Origin: Alentia gelatinosa
Lineage: Eukaryota > Annelida > Polychaeta > Phyllodocida > Polynoidae
Length of the DNA stretch: 64,000 bases
Direction: 5' to 3'
Assembly: GCA_950022655.1 (NCBI GenBank)
Contig: OX465581.1
Location: forward strand, 30,041,300 to 30,105,299
Shown: positions 1-13,420 of the stretch, in pieces
Numbering within the stretch: the first letter of the stretch is position 1
Layout: every line of letters starts with the position of its first letter
The notes under the pieces: generated by a model
Databases searched by the model: none
What the model saw: only the letters and a program-made list of their open reading frames with translations
What the model was told of the DNA's origin: nothing
Program-made: the position numbers and the translations under genes

Positions 1-839
1 TCTTGATGGAAACATTCTTACCTCGGTTTCAGTGTTCATATATCTAGGTAAGCTTGAATATTTCAAATCGAATGGACAGATCAATGGAGAGACTTAACTA
101 TCCTTGCGCAATAGCTTCATGGAACGAGACATCCACACTGTCCCCCTTCGAGGCCTGACTGGAACAGGAGGACGGGGCCACTTGGTCTCTTTCCGAAGTA
201 CTGGGTGGGTGTTGACCCGTCTTACACCTTTCCTTCAAGTGAAACAGAATAACATTGCCCAGCCTATGGCGGGCCAATGTGCAGTTTGGTGATACCCTAG
301 CCCGTCCCCTTCACTGTGCTGGCTAGCAGATTTGTCTGGCGGTTGTACTACCACTGCAAGACCTTCCTTTGTTACATATCAAGTTAGTTGTTGAAATCTT
401 TTTAAACTCGCATACTCTGTCAAACTCTAGTCTGGTCGACTATCTCTTTACTGAGGTTCCAGTAATGTACGTTTCTCCTATGTTTTTCTTCTTCTTGGTC
501 AAAGGAATTTCTACCATCTACCCCTTACTCACACAAAGAAGTCACCGTCAGTGCTCTTTATGCGGCCTCTCTTTAGATTACACACTATGTCCCGTGTTCC
601 CTTCGTTGGACGGATGAGCAGTCCCTTTGTCCTGGCCGATACCGTTGACGGGCGTACGTTCGTATACGATGTCATCTACTGCAAAACGAATACACCAAAC
701 TTTTCCCACAGCCCCAACCCCCACGATACATGCGCAAACTGACCCATGAGCTGATTTCAAAAGGCCAAGGATCGTGATCTATTGCTGTCTTCTTCAGCCC
801 TTAGGAAAGTGGCCACAATGGTTTGCTAGACTTAAGGTC

Positions 840-894
840 GTAGATCATATACTATCATAAAGAAGACTGAATTCCGAGAACCTTACATATGCTC
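840..894. repeat. 55-bp segment that distinguishes type A from type B monomers
   Basis: It is present in monomers 1, 3, 5, 7, 9 and 10 and absent from 2, 4, 6 and 8. It starts GTAGATCATATACTATC and ends with TATGCTC. The flanks GGTC and GCTC are similar, which would fit a slippage or short-homology deletion in type B. The edge monomers 9 and 10 both have it, so the long form is more likely ancestral. Confidence 0.85.
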
Positions 895-1020
895 AAGACT
901 GGAGAGAAAGTACCTGTAACTCAATGAACAATCTGTTCTCAAACTCTGTTCTCAAAGGGTTTTCAACTCACACTTCAGAAGGACACTAGTGATGTACTTT
1001 CTTGTGACCCAACGTCCGTT

Positions 1021-1200
1021 TCGGTCGGTAGGACTTCTTATTGGTGTTAGACTGCGCCTCGGGTCCGGCACTTCATTACATGGCCCTGCTGAACATTGCG
1101 ATCACCCTCTTCGGTCGGTAGGACTTCTTATTGGTGTTAGACTGCGCCTCGGGTCCGGCACTTCATTACATGGCCCTGCTGAACATTGCGATCACCCTCT
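1021..1200. repeat. Perfect 90-bp direct duplication inside each monomer
   Basis: Two adjacent 90-bp copies (1021-1110 and 1111-1200) each start TCGGTCGGTAGGACTTC. All ten monomers carry both. Because 90 is divisible by three the duplication stays open in one frame, but that frame has no recognisable domain. In monomers 6, 8, 9 and 10 private changes occur only in the first copy, so the two copies are not converting each other; variation spreads between whole monomers. Confidence 0.93.
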
Positions 1201-1705
1201 TCCTTTCTACCGCTGGACTGGAAGCAGCCCTTTCCTCCGACGGACGACGGATGCTCAAGTCGCAGAATATATTTGTGCAGATGCAGTTTCCCAAGTTAGG
1301 CAGCTCACTGTAAAATCAACACTGCAGAGGCCCCCCCACACCCTCCCAATACATTGCAAGTGTTACTAGGATAGAGTTTAAACATCTCTTACTACTTTTT
1401 CCAAGAAGTCATACCCCATGTTCAGTTGTCTTCAAGAAAGCAAATACTCTTTATGCATTCAGACTGCAACAGGCATACCAAATACACAAGAGGAAAACCT
1501 GATGGTTACCTCCAACTGCAAGTCACATTGCCCTGGTCAGGACTGCAGACACGACGTTCCACCGATGGCTGAGAGGCGAGCTACACCACAGGCACAGACT
1601 ACTCCTTGAAGGGAAAGCAGAGTAACCATTTCCAACCCCAGACACACTGGGCAAAAGCACCTCTTGTCAACCAAATGATTTTAACAGTAGTTCTTTGATT
1701 TCATC

Positions 1706-3355
1706 TCTTGATGGAAACATTCTTACCTCGGTTTCAGTGTTCATATATCTAGGTAAGCTTGAATATTTCAAATCGAATGGACAGATCAATGGAGAGACTT
1801 AACTATCCTTGGGCAATAGCTTCATGGAACGAGACATCCCCACTGTCCCTCTTCGAGGCCTGACTGGAACAGGAGGACGGGGCCACTTGGTCTCTTTCCG
1901 AAGTACTGGGTGGGTGTTGACCCGTCTTACACCTTTCCTTCAAGTGAAACAGAATAACATTGCCCAGCCTATGGCGGGCCAATGTGCAGTTTTGTGATAC
2001 CCTAGCCCGTCCCCTTCACTGTGCTGGCTAGCAGATTTGTCTGGCGGTTGTACTACCACTGCAAGACCTTCCTTTGTTACATATCAAGTTAGTTGTTGAA
2101 ATCTTTTTAAACTCGCATACTCTGTCAAACTCTAGTCTGGTCGACTATCTCTTTACTGAGGTTCCAGTAATGTACGTTTCTCCTATGTTTTTCTTCTTCT
2201 TGGTCAAAGGAATTTCTACCATCTACCCCTTACTCACACAAAGAAGTCACCGTCAGTGCTCTTTATGCGGCCTCTCTTTAGATTACACACTCGGTCCCGT
2301 GTTCCCTTCGTTGGACGGATGAGCAGTCCCTTTGTCCTGGCCGATACCGTTGACGGGCGTACGTTCGTATACGATGTCATCTACTGCAAAACGAATACAC
2401 CAAACTTTTCCCACAGCCCCAACCCCCACGATACATGCGCAAACTGACCCATGAGCTGATTTCAAAAGGCCAAGGATCGTGATCTATTGCTGTCTTCTTC
2501 AGCCCTTAGGAAAGTGGCCACAATGGTTTGCTAGACTTAAGGTCAAGACTGGAGAGAAAGTACCTGTAACTCAATGAACAATCTGTTCTCAAACTCTGTT
2601 CTCAAAGGGTTTTCAACTCACACTTCAGAAGGACACTAGTGATGTACTTTCTTGTGACCCAACGTCCGTTTCGGTCGGTAGGACTTCTTATTGGTGTTAG
2701 ACTGCGCCTCGGGTCCGGCACTTCATTACATGGCCCTGCTGAACATTGCGATCACCCTCTTCGGTCGGTAGGACTTCTTATTGGTGTTAGACTGCGCCTC
2801 GGGTCCGGCACTTCATTACATGGCCCTGCTGAACATTGCGATCACCCTCTTCCTTTCTACCGCTGGACTGGAAGCAGCCCTTTCCTCCGACGGACGACGG
2901 ATGCTCAAGTCGCAGAATATATTTGTGCAGATGCAGTTTCCCAAGTTAGGCAGCTCACTGTAAAATCAACACTGCAGAGGCCCCCCCACACCCTCCCAAT
3001 ACATTGCAAGTGTTACTAGGATAGAGTTAAAACATCTCTTACTACTTTTTCCAAGAAGTCATACCCCATGTTCAGTTGTCTTCAAGAAAGCAAATACTCT
3101 TTATGCATTCAGACTGCAACAGGCATACCAAATACACAAGAGGAAAACCTGATGGTTACCTCCAACTGCAAGTCACATTGCCCTGGTCAGGACTGCAGAC
3201 ACGACGTTCCACCGATGGCTGAGAGGCGAGCTACACCACAGGCACAGACTACTCCTTGAAGGGAAAGCAGAGTAACCATTTCCAACCCCAGACACACTGG
3301 GCAAAAGCACCTCTTGTCAACCAAATGATTTTAACAGTAGTTCTTTGATTTCATC
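1706..3355. repeat. Type B satellite monomer (1650 bp)
   Basis: This is the short form, lacking the 55-bp segment; the junction at about 2544 reads AAGGTCAAGACTGG. Monomers 2, 4, 6 and 8 are of this type. They also share a GGGCAATAG variant where A types have GCGCAATAG. Monomers 6 and 8 share extra diagnostic changes that 2 and 4 lack (for example TACGTTTTTCC at about 8883 and 12238, and GTGTTCGACTG in the first 90-bp copy), so neighbouring dimers were amplified together. Confidence 0.9.
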
Positions 3356-6300
3356 TCTTGATGGAAACATTCTTACCTCGGTTTCAGTGTTCATATATCT
3401 AGGTAAGCTTGAATATTTCAAATCGAATGGACAGATCAATGGAGAGACTTAACTATCCTTGCGCAATAGCTTCATGGAACGAGACATCCACACTGTCCCC
3501 CTTCGAGGCCTGACTGGAACAGGAGGACGGGGCCACTTGGTCTCTTTCCGAAGTACTGGGTGGGTGTTGACCCGTCTTACACCTTTCCTTCAAGTGAAAC
3601 AGAATAACATTGCCCAGCCTATGGCGGGCCAATGTGCAGTTTGGTGATACCCTAGCCCGTCCCCTTCACTGTGCTGGCTAGCAGATTTGTCTGGCGGTTG
3701 TACTACCACTGCAAGACCTTCCTTTGTTACATATCAAGTTAGTTGTTGAAATCTTTTTAAACTCGCATACTCTGTCAAACTCTAGTCTGGTCGACTATCT
3801 CTTTACTGAGGTTCCAGTAATGTACGTTTCTCCTATGTTTTTCTTCTTCTTGGTCAAAGGAATTTCTACCATCTACCCCTTACTCACACAAAGAAGTCAC
3901 CGTCAGTGCTCTTTATGCGGCCTCTCTTTAGATTACACACTCGGTCCCGTGTTCCCTTCGTTGGACGGATGAGCAGTCCCTTTGTCCTGGCCGATACCGT
4001 TGACGGGCGTACGTTCGTATACGATGTCATCTACTGCAAAACGAATACACCAAACTTTTCCCACAGCCCCAACCCCCACGATACATGCGCAAACTGACCC
4101 ATGAGCTGATTTCAAAAGGCCAAGGATCGTGATCTATTGCTGTCTTCTTCAGCCCTTAGGAAAGTGGCCACAATGGTTTGCTAGACTTAAGGTCGTAGAT
4201 CATATACTATCATAAAGAAGACTGAATTCCGAGAACCTTACATATGCTCAAGACTGGAGAGAAAGTACCTGTAACTCAATGAACAATCTGTTCTCAAACT
4301 CTGTTCTCAAAGGGTTTTCAACTCACACTTCAGAAGGACACTAGTGATGTACTTTCTTGTGACCCAACGTCCGTTTCGGTCGGTAGGACTTCTTATTGGT
4401 GTTAGACTGCGCCTCGGGTCCGGCACTTCATTACATGGCCCTGCTGAACATTGCGATCACCCTCTTCGGTCGGTAGGACTTCTTATTGGTGTTAGACTGC
4501 GCCTCGGGTCCGGCACTTCATTACATGGCCCTGCTGAACATTGCGATCACCCTCTTCCTTTCTACCGCTGGACTGGAAGCAGCCCTTTCCTCCGACGGAC
4601 GACGGATGCTCAAGTCGCAGAATATATTTGTGCAGATGCAGTTTCCCAAGTTAGGCAGCTCACTGTAAAATCAACACTGCAGAGGCCCCCCCACACCCTC
4701 CCAATACATTGCAAGTGTTACTAGGATAGAGTTTAAACATCTCTTACTACTTTTTCCAAGAAGTCATACCCCATGTTCAGTTGTCTTCAAGAAAGCAAAT
4801 ACTCTTTATGCATTCAGACTGCAACAGGCATACCAAATACACAAGAGGAAAACCTGATGGTTACCTCCAACTGCAAGTCACATTGCCCTGGTCAGGACTG
4901 CAGACACGACGTTCCACCGATGGCTGAGAGGCGAGCTACACCACAGGCACAGACTACTCCTTGAAGGGAAAGCAGAGTAACCATTTCCAACCCCAGACAC
5001 ACTGGGCAAAAGCACCTCTTGTCAACCAAATGATTTTAACAGTAGTTCTTTGATTTCATCTCTTGATGGAAACATTCTTACCTCGGTTTCAGTGTTCATA
5101 TATCTAGGTAAGCTTGAATATTTCAAATCGAATGGACAGATCAATGGAGAGACTTAACTATCCTTGGGCAATAGCTTCATGGAACGAGACATCCCCACTG
5201 TCCCTCTTCGAGGCCTGACTGGAACAGGAGGACGGGGCCACTTGGTCTCTTTCCGAAGTACTGGGTGGGTGTTGACCCGTCTTACACCTTTCCTTCAAGT
5301 GAAACAGAATAACATTGCCCAGCCTATGGCGGGCCAATGTGCAGTTTTGTGATACCCTAGCCCGTCCCCTTCACTGTGCTGGCTAGCAGATTTGTCTGGC
5401 GGTTGTACTACCACTGCAAGACCTTCCTTTGTTACATATCAAGTTAGTTGTTGAAATCTTTTTAAACTCGCATACTCTGTCAAACTCTAGTCTGGTCGAC
5501 TATCTCTTTACTGAGGTTCCAGTAATGTACGTTTCTCCTATGTTTTTCTTCTTCTTGGTCAAAGGAATTTCTACCATCTACCCCTTACTCACACAAAGAA
5601 GTCACCGTCAGTGCTCTTTATGCGGCCTCTCTTTAGATTACACACTCGGTCCCGTGTTCCCTTCGTTGGACGGATGAGCAGTCCCTTTGTCCTGGCCGAT
5701 ACCGTTGACGGGCGTACGTTCGTATACGATGTCATCTACTGCAAAACGAATACACCAAACTTTTCCCACAGCCCCAACCCCCACGATACATGCGCAAACT
5801 GACCCATGAGCTGATTTCAAAAGGCCAAGGATCGTGATCTATTGCTGTCTTCTTCAGCCCTTAGGAAAGTGGCCACAATGGTTTGCTAGACTTAAGGTCA
5901 AGACTGGAGAGAAAGTACCTGTAACTCAATGAACAATCTGTTCTCAAACTCTGTTCTCAAAGGGTTTTCAACTCACACTTCAGAAGGACACTAGTGATGT
6001 ACTTTCTTGTGACCCAACGTCCGTTTCGGTCGGTAGGACTTCTTATTGGTGTTAGACTGCGCCTCGGGTCCGGCACTTCATTACATGGCCCTGCTGAACA
6101 TTGCGATCACCCTCTTCGGTCGGTAGGACTTCTTATTGGTGTTAGACTGCGCCTCGGGTCCGGCACTTCATTACATGGCCCTGCTGAACATTGCGATCAC
6201 CCTCTTCCTTTCTACCGCTGGACTGGAAGCAGCCCTTTCCTCCGACGGACGACGGATGCTCAAGTCGCAGAATATATTTGTGCAGATGCAGTTTCCCAAG

Positions 6301-9300
6301 TTAGGCAGCTCACTGTAAAATCAACACTGCAGAGGCCCCCCCACACCCTCCCAATACATTGCAAGTGTTACTAGGATAGAGTTAAAACATCTCTTACTAC
6401 TTTTTCCAAGAAGTCATACCCCATGTTCAGTTGTCTTCAAGAAAGCAAATACTCTTTATGCATTCAGACTGCAACAGGCATACCAAATACACAAGAGGAA
6501 AACCTGATGGTTACCTCCAACTGCAAGTCACATTGCCCTGGTCAGGACTGCAGACACGACGTTCCACCGATGGCTGAGAGGCGAGCTACACCACAGGCAC
6601 AGACTACTCCTTGAAGGGAAAGCAGAGTAACCATTTCCAACCCCAGACACACTGGGCAAAAGCACCTCTTGTCAACCAAATGATTTTAACAGTAGTTCTT
6701 TGATTTCATCTCTTGATGGAAACATTCTTACCTCGGTTTCAGTGTTCATATATCTAGGTAAGCTTGAATATTTCAAATCGAATGGACAGATCAATGGAGA
6801 GACTTAACTATCCTTGCGCAATAGCTTCATGGAACGAGACATCCACACTGTCCCCCTTCGAGGCCTGACTGGAACAGGAGGACGGGGCCACTTGGTCTCT
6901 TTCCGAAGTACTGGGTGGGTGTTGACCCGTCTTACACCTTTCCTTCAAGTGAAACAGAATAACATTGCCCAGCCTATGGCGGGCCAATGTGCAGTTTGGT
7001 GATACCCTAGCCCGTCCCCTTCACTGTGCTGGCTAGCAGATTTGTCTGGCGGTTGTACTACCACTGCAAGACCTTCCTTTGTTACATATCAAGTTAGTTG
7101 TTGAAATCTTTTTAAACTCGCATACTCTGTCAAACTCTAGTCTGGTCGACTATCTCTTTACTGAGGTTCCAGTAATGTACGTTTCTCCTATGTTTTTCTT
7201 CTTCTTGGTCAAAGGAATTTCTACCATCTACCCCTTACTCACACAAAGAAGTCACCGTCAGTGCTCTTTATGCGGCCTCTCTTTAGATTACACACTCGGT
7301 CCCGTGTTCCCTTCGTTGGACGGATGAGCAGTCCCTTTGTCCTGGCCGATACCGTTGACGGGCGTACGTTCGTATACGATGTCATCTACTGCAAAACGAA
7401 TACACCAAACTTTTCCCACAGCCCCAACCCCCACGATACATGCGCAAACTGACCCATGAGCTGATTTCAAAAGGCCAAGGATCGTGATCTATTGCTGTCT
7501 TCTTCAGCCCTTAGGAAAGTGGCCACAATGGTTTGCTAGACTTAAGGTCGTAGATCATATACTATCATAAAGAAGACTGAATTCCGAGAACCTTACATAT
7601 GCTCAAGACTGGAGAGAAAGTACCTGTAACTCAATGAACAATCTGTTCTCAAACTCTGTTCTCAAAGGGTTTTCAACTCACACTTCAGAAGGACACTAGT
7701 GATGTACTTTCTTGTGACCCAACGTCCGTTTCGGTCGGTAGGACTTCTTATTGGTGTTAGACTGCGCCTCGGGTCCGGCACTTCATTACATGGCCCTGCT
7801 GAACATTGCGATCACCCTCTTCGGTCGGTAGGACTTCTTATTGGTGTTAGACTGCGCCTCGGGTCCGGCACTTCATTACATGGCCCTGCTGAACATTGCG
7901 ATCACCCTCTTCCTTTCTACCGCTGGACTGGAAGCAGCCCTTTCCTCCGACGGACGACGGATGCTCAAGTCGCAGAATATATTTGTGCAGATGCAGTTTC
8001 CCAAGTTAGGCAGCTCACTGTAAAATCAACACTGCAGAGGCCCCCCCACACCCTCCCAATACATTGCAAGTGTTACTAGGATAGAGTTTAAACATCTCTT
8101 ACTACTTTTTCCAAGAAGTCATACCCCATGTTCAGTTGTCTTCAAGAAAGCAAATACTCTTTATGCATTCAGACTGCAACAGGCATACCAAATACACAAG
8201 AGGAAAACCTGATGGTTACCTCCAACTGCAAGTCACATTGCCCTGGTCAGGACTGCAGACACGACGTTCCACCGATGGCTGAGAGGCGAGCTACACCACA
8301 GGCACAGACTACTCCTTGAAGGGAAAGCAGAGTAACCATTTCCAACCCCAGACACACTGGGCAAAAGCACCTCTTGTCAACCAAATGATTTTAACAGTAG
8401 TTCTTTGATTTCATCTCTTGATGGAAACATTCTTACCTCGGTTTCAGTGTTCATATATCTAGGTAAGCTTGAATATTTCAAATCGAATGGACAGATCAAT
8501 GGAGAGACTTAACTATCCTTGGGCAATAGCTTCATGGAACGAGACATCCCCACTGTCCCTCTTCGAGGCCTGACTGGAACAGGAGGACGGGGCCACTTGG
8601 TCTCTTTCCGAAGTACTGGGTGGGTGTTGACCCGTCTTACACCTTTCCTTCAAGTGAAACAGAATAACATTGCCCAGCCTATGGCGGGCCAATGTGCAGT
8701 TTTGTGATACCCTAGCCCGTCCCCTTCACTGTGCTGGCTAGCAGATTTGTCTGGCGGTTGTACTACCACTGCAAGACCTTCCTTTGTTACATATCAAGTT
8801 AGTTGTTGAAATCTTTTTAAACTCGCATACTCTGTCAAACTCTAGTCTGGTCGACTATCTCTTTACTGAGGTTCCAGTAATGTACGTTTTTCCTATGTTT
8901 TTCTTCTTCTTGGTCAAAGGAATTTCTACCATCTACCCCTTACTCACACAAAGAAGTCACCGTCAGTGCTCTTTATGCGGCCTCTCTTTAGATTACACAC
9001 TCGGTCCCGTGTTCCCTTCGTTGGACGGATGAGCAGTCCCTTTGTCCTGGCCGATACCGTTGACGGGCGTACGTTCGTATACGATGTCATCTACTGCAAA
9101 ACGAATACACCAAACTTTTCCCACAGCCCCAACCCCCACGATACATGCGCAAACTGACCCATGAGCTGATTTCAAAAGGCCAAGGATCGTGATCTATTGC
9201 TGTCTTCTTCAGCCCTTAGGAAAGTGGCCACAATGGTTTGCTAGACTTAAGGTCAAGACTGGAGAGAAAGTACCTGTAACTCAATGAACAATCTGTTCTC

Positions 9301-12300
9301 AAACTCTGTTCTCAAAGGGTTTTCAACTCACACTTCAGAAGGACACTAGTGATGTACTTTCTTGTGACCCAACGTCCATTTCGGTCGGTAGGACTTCTTA
9401 TTGGTGTTCGACTGCGCCTCGGGTCCGGCACTTCATTACATGGCCCTGCTGAACATTGCGATCACCCTCTTCGGTCGGTAGGACTTCTTATTGGTGTTAG
9501 ACTGCGCCTCGGGTCCGGCACTTCATTACATGGCCCTGCTGAACATTGCGATCACCCTCTTCCTTTCTACCGCTGGACTGGAAGCAGCCCTTTCCTCCGA
9601 CGGACGACGGATGCTCAAGTCGCAGAATATATTTGTGCAGATGCAGTTTCCCAAGTTAGGCAGCTCACTGTAAAATCAACACTGCAGAGGCCCCCCCACA
9701 CCCTCCCAATACATTGCAAGTGTTACTAGGATAGAGTTAAAACATCTCTTACTACTTTTTCCAAGAAGTCATACCCCATGTTCAGTTGTCTTCAAGAAAG
9801 CAAATACTCTTTATGCATTCAGACTGCAACAGGCATACCAAATACACAAGAGGAAAACCTGATGGTTACCTCCAACTGCAAGTCACATTGCCCTGGTCAG
9901 GACTGCAGACACGACGTTCCACCGATGGCTGAGAGGCGAGCTACACCACAGGCACAGACTACTCCTTGAAGGGAAAGCAGAGTAACCATTTCCAACCCCA
10001 GACACACTGGGCAAAAGCACCTCTTGTCAACCAAATGATTTTAACAGTAGTTCTTTGATTTCATCTCTTGATGGAAACATTCTTACCTCGGTTTCAGTGT
10101 TCATATATCTAGGTAAGCTTGAATATTTCAAATCGAATGGACAGATCAATGGAGAGACTTAACTATCCTTGCGCAATAGCTTCATGGAACGAGACATCCA
10201 CACTGTCCCCCTTCGAGGCCTGACTGGAACAGGAGGACGGGGCCACTTGGTCTCTTTCCGAAGTACTGGGTGGGTGTTGACCCGTCTTACACCTTTCCTT
10301 CAAGTGAAACAGAATAACATTGCCCAGCCTATGGCGGGCCAATGTGCAGTTTGGTGATACCCTAGCCCGTCCCCTTCACTGTGCTGGCTAGCAGATTTGT
10401 CTGGCGGTTGTACTACCACTGCAAGACCTTCCTTTGTTACATATCAAGTTAGTTGTTGAAATCTTTTTAAACTCGCATACTCTGTCAAACTCTAGTCTGG
10501 TCGACTATCTCTTTACTGAGGTTCCAGTAATGTACGTTTCTCCTATGTTTTTCTTCTTCTTGGTCAAAGGAATTTCTACCATCTACCCCTTACTCACACA
10601 AAGAAGTCACCGTCAGTGCTCTTTATGCGGCCTCTCTTTAGATTACACACTCGGTCCCGTGTTCCCTTCGTTGGACGGATGAGCAGTCCCTTTGTCCTGG
10701 CCGATACCGTTGACGGGCGTACGTTCGTATACGATGTCATCTACTGCAAAACGAATACACCAAACTTTTCCCACAGCCCCAACCCCCACGATACATGCGC
10801 AAACTGACCCATGAGCTGATTTCAAAAGGCCAAGGATCGTGATCTATTGCTGTCTTCTTCAGCCCTTAGGAAAGTGGCCACAATGGTTTGCTAGACTTAA
10901 GGTCGTAGATCATATACTATCATAAAGAAGACTGAATTCCGAGAACCTTACATATGCTCAAGACTGGAGAGAAAGTACCTGTAACTCAATGAACAATCTG
11001 TTCTCAAACTCTGTTCTCAAAGGGTTTTCAACTCACACTTCAGAAGGACACTAGTGATGTACTTTCTTGTGACCCAACGTCCGTTTCGGTCGGTAGGACT
11101 TCTTATTGGTGTTAGACTGCGCCTCGGGTCCGGCACTTCATTACATGGCCCTGCTGAACATTGCGATCACCCTCTTCGGTCGGTAGGACTTCTTATTGGT
11201 GTTAGACTGCGCCTCGGGTCCGGCACTTCATTACATGGCCCTGCTGAACATTGCGATCACCCTCTTCCTTTCTACCGCTGGACTGGAAGCAGCCCTTTCC
11301 TCCGACGGACGACGGATGCTCAAGTCGCAGAATATATTTGTGCAGATGCAGTTTCCCAAGTTAGGCAGCTCACTGTAAAATCAACACTGCAGAGGCCCCC
11401 CCACACCCTCCCAATACATTGCAAGTGTTACTAGGATAGAGTTTAAACATCTCTTACTACTTTTTCCAAGAAGTCATACCCCATGTTCAGTTGTCTTCAA
11501 GAAAGCAAATACTCTTTATGCATTCAGACTGCAACAGGCATACCAAATACACAAGAGGAAAACCTGATGGTTACCTCCAACTGCAAGTCACATTGCCCTG
11601 GTCAGGACTGCAGACACGACGTTCCACCGATGGCTGAGAGGCGAGCTACACCACAGGCACAGACTACTCCTTGAAGGGAAAGCAGAGTAACCATTTCCAA
11701 CCCCAGACACACTGGGCAAAAGCACCTCTTGTCAACCAAATGATTTTAACAGTAGTTCTTTGATTTCATCTCTTGATGGAAACATTCTTACCTCGGTTTC
11801 AGTGTTCATATATCTAGGTAAGCTTGAATATTTCAAATCGAATGGACAGATCAATGGAGAGACTTAACTATCCTTGGGCAATAGCTTCATGGAACGAGAC
11901 ATCCCCACTGTCCCTCTTCGAGGCCTGACTGGAACAGGAGGACGGGGCCACTTGGTCTCTTTCCGAAGTACTGGGTGGGTGTTGACCCGTCTTACACCTT
12001 TCCTTCAAGTGAAACAGAATAACATTGCCCAGCCTATGGCGGGCCAATGTGCAGTTTTGTGATACCCTAGCCCGTCCCCTTCACTGTGCTGGCTAGCAGA
12101 TTTGTCTGGCGGTTGTACTACCACTGCAAGACCTTCCTTTGTTACATATCAAGTTAGTTGTTGAAATCTTTTTAAACTCGCATACTCTGTCAAACTCTAG
12201 TCTGGTCGACTATCTCTTTACTGAGGTTCCAGTAATGTACGTTTTTCCTATGTTTTTCTTCTTCTTGGTCAAAGGAATTTCTACCATCTACCCCTTACTC

Positions 12301-13420
12301 ACACAAAGAAGTCACCGTCAGTGCTCTTTATGCGGCCTCTCTTTAGATTACACACTCGGTCCCGTGTTCCCTTCGTTGGACGGATGAGCAGTCCCTTTGT
12401 CCTGGCCGATACCGTTGACGGGCGTACGTTCGTATACGATGTCATCTACTGCAAAACGAATACACCAAACTTTTCCCACAGCCCCAACCCCCACGATACA
12501 TGCGCAAACTGACCCATGAGCTGATTTCAAAAGGCCAAGGATCGTGATCTATTGCTGTCTTCTTCAGCCCTTAGGAAAGTGGCCACAATGGTTTGCTAGA
12601 CTTAAGGTCAAGACTGGAGAGAAAGTACCTGTAACTCAATGAACAATCTGTTCTCAAACTCTGTTCTCAAAGGGTTTTCAACTCACACTTCAGAAGGACA
12701 CTAGTGATGTACTTTCTTGTGACCCAACGTCCATTTCGGTCGGTAGGACTTCTTATTGGTGTTCGACTGCGCCTCGGGTCCGGCACTTCATTACATGGCC
12801 CTGCTGAACATTGCGATCACCCTCTTCGGTCGGTAGGACTTCTTATTGGTGTTAGACTGCGCCTCGGGTCCGGCACTTCATTACATGGCCCTGCTGAACA
12901 TTGCGATCACCCTCTTCCTTTCTACCGCTGGACTGGAAGCAGCCCTTTCCTCCGACGGACGACGGATGCTCAAGTCGCAGAATATATTTGTGCAGATGCA
13001 GTTTCCCAAGTTAGGCAGCTCACTGTAAAATCAACACTGCAGAGGCCCCCCCACACCCTCCCAATACATTGCAAGTGTTACTAGGATAGAGTTAAAACAT
13101 CTCTTACTACTTTTTCCAAGAAGTCATACCCCATGTTCAGTTGTCTTCAAGAAAGCAAATACTCTTTATGCATTCAAACTGCAACAGGCATACCAAATAC
13201 ACAAGAGGAAAACCTGATGGTTACCTCCAACTGCAAGTCACATTGCCCTGGTCAGGACTGCAGACACGACGTTCCACCGATGGCTGAGAGGCGAGCTACA
13301 CCACAGGCACAGACTACTCCTTGAAGGGAAAGCAGAGTAACCATTTCCAACCCCAGACACACTGGGCAAAAGCACCTCTTGTCAACCAAATGATTTTAAC
13401 AGTAGTTCTTTGATATCATC

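Larger units (their letters stand above)
1..1705. repeat. Type A satellite monomer (1705 bp)
   Basis: This is the long form, carrying the 55-bp segment at 840-894. It begins at TCTTGATGGAAACATTC. Near its start CTTACCT and AGGTAAG (about 19-25 and 46-52) can pair as a 7-bp stem. Monomers 1, 3, 5, 7, 9 and 10 are of this type. Monomer 1 has a private change near 587 (ACTATGTCCC where the others read ACTCGGTCCC or ACTCGGTCCA). Confidence 0.9.

Noticed and set aside
989..1369. A 126-codon open frame recurring in every satellite monomer
   Set aside because: Identity follows from the repeat itself. There is no domain, no splice context and a Cys/Arg/His mix typical of random GC-rich sequence. Monomer 9's one-base loss changes its C-terminus without other compensation.
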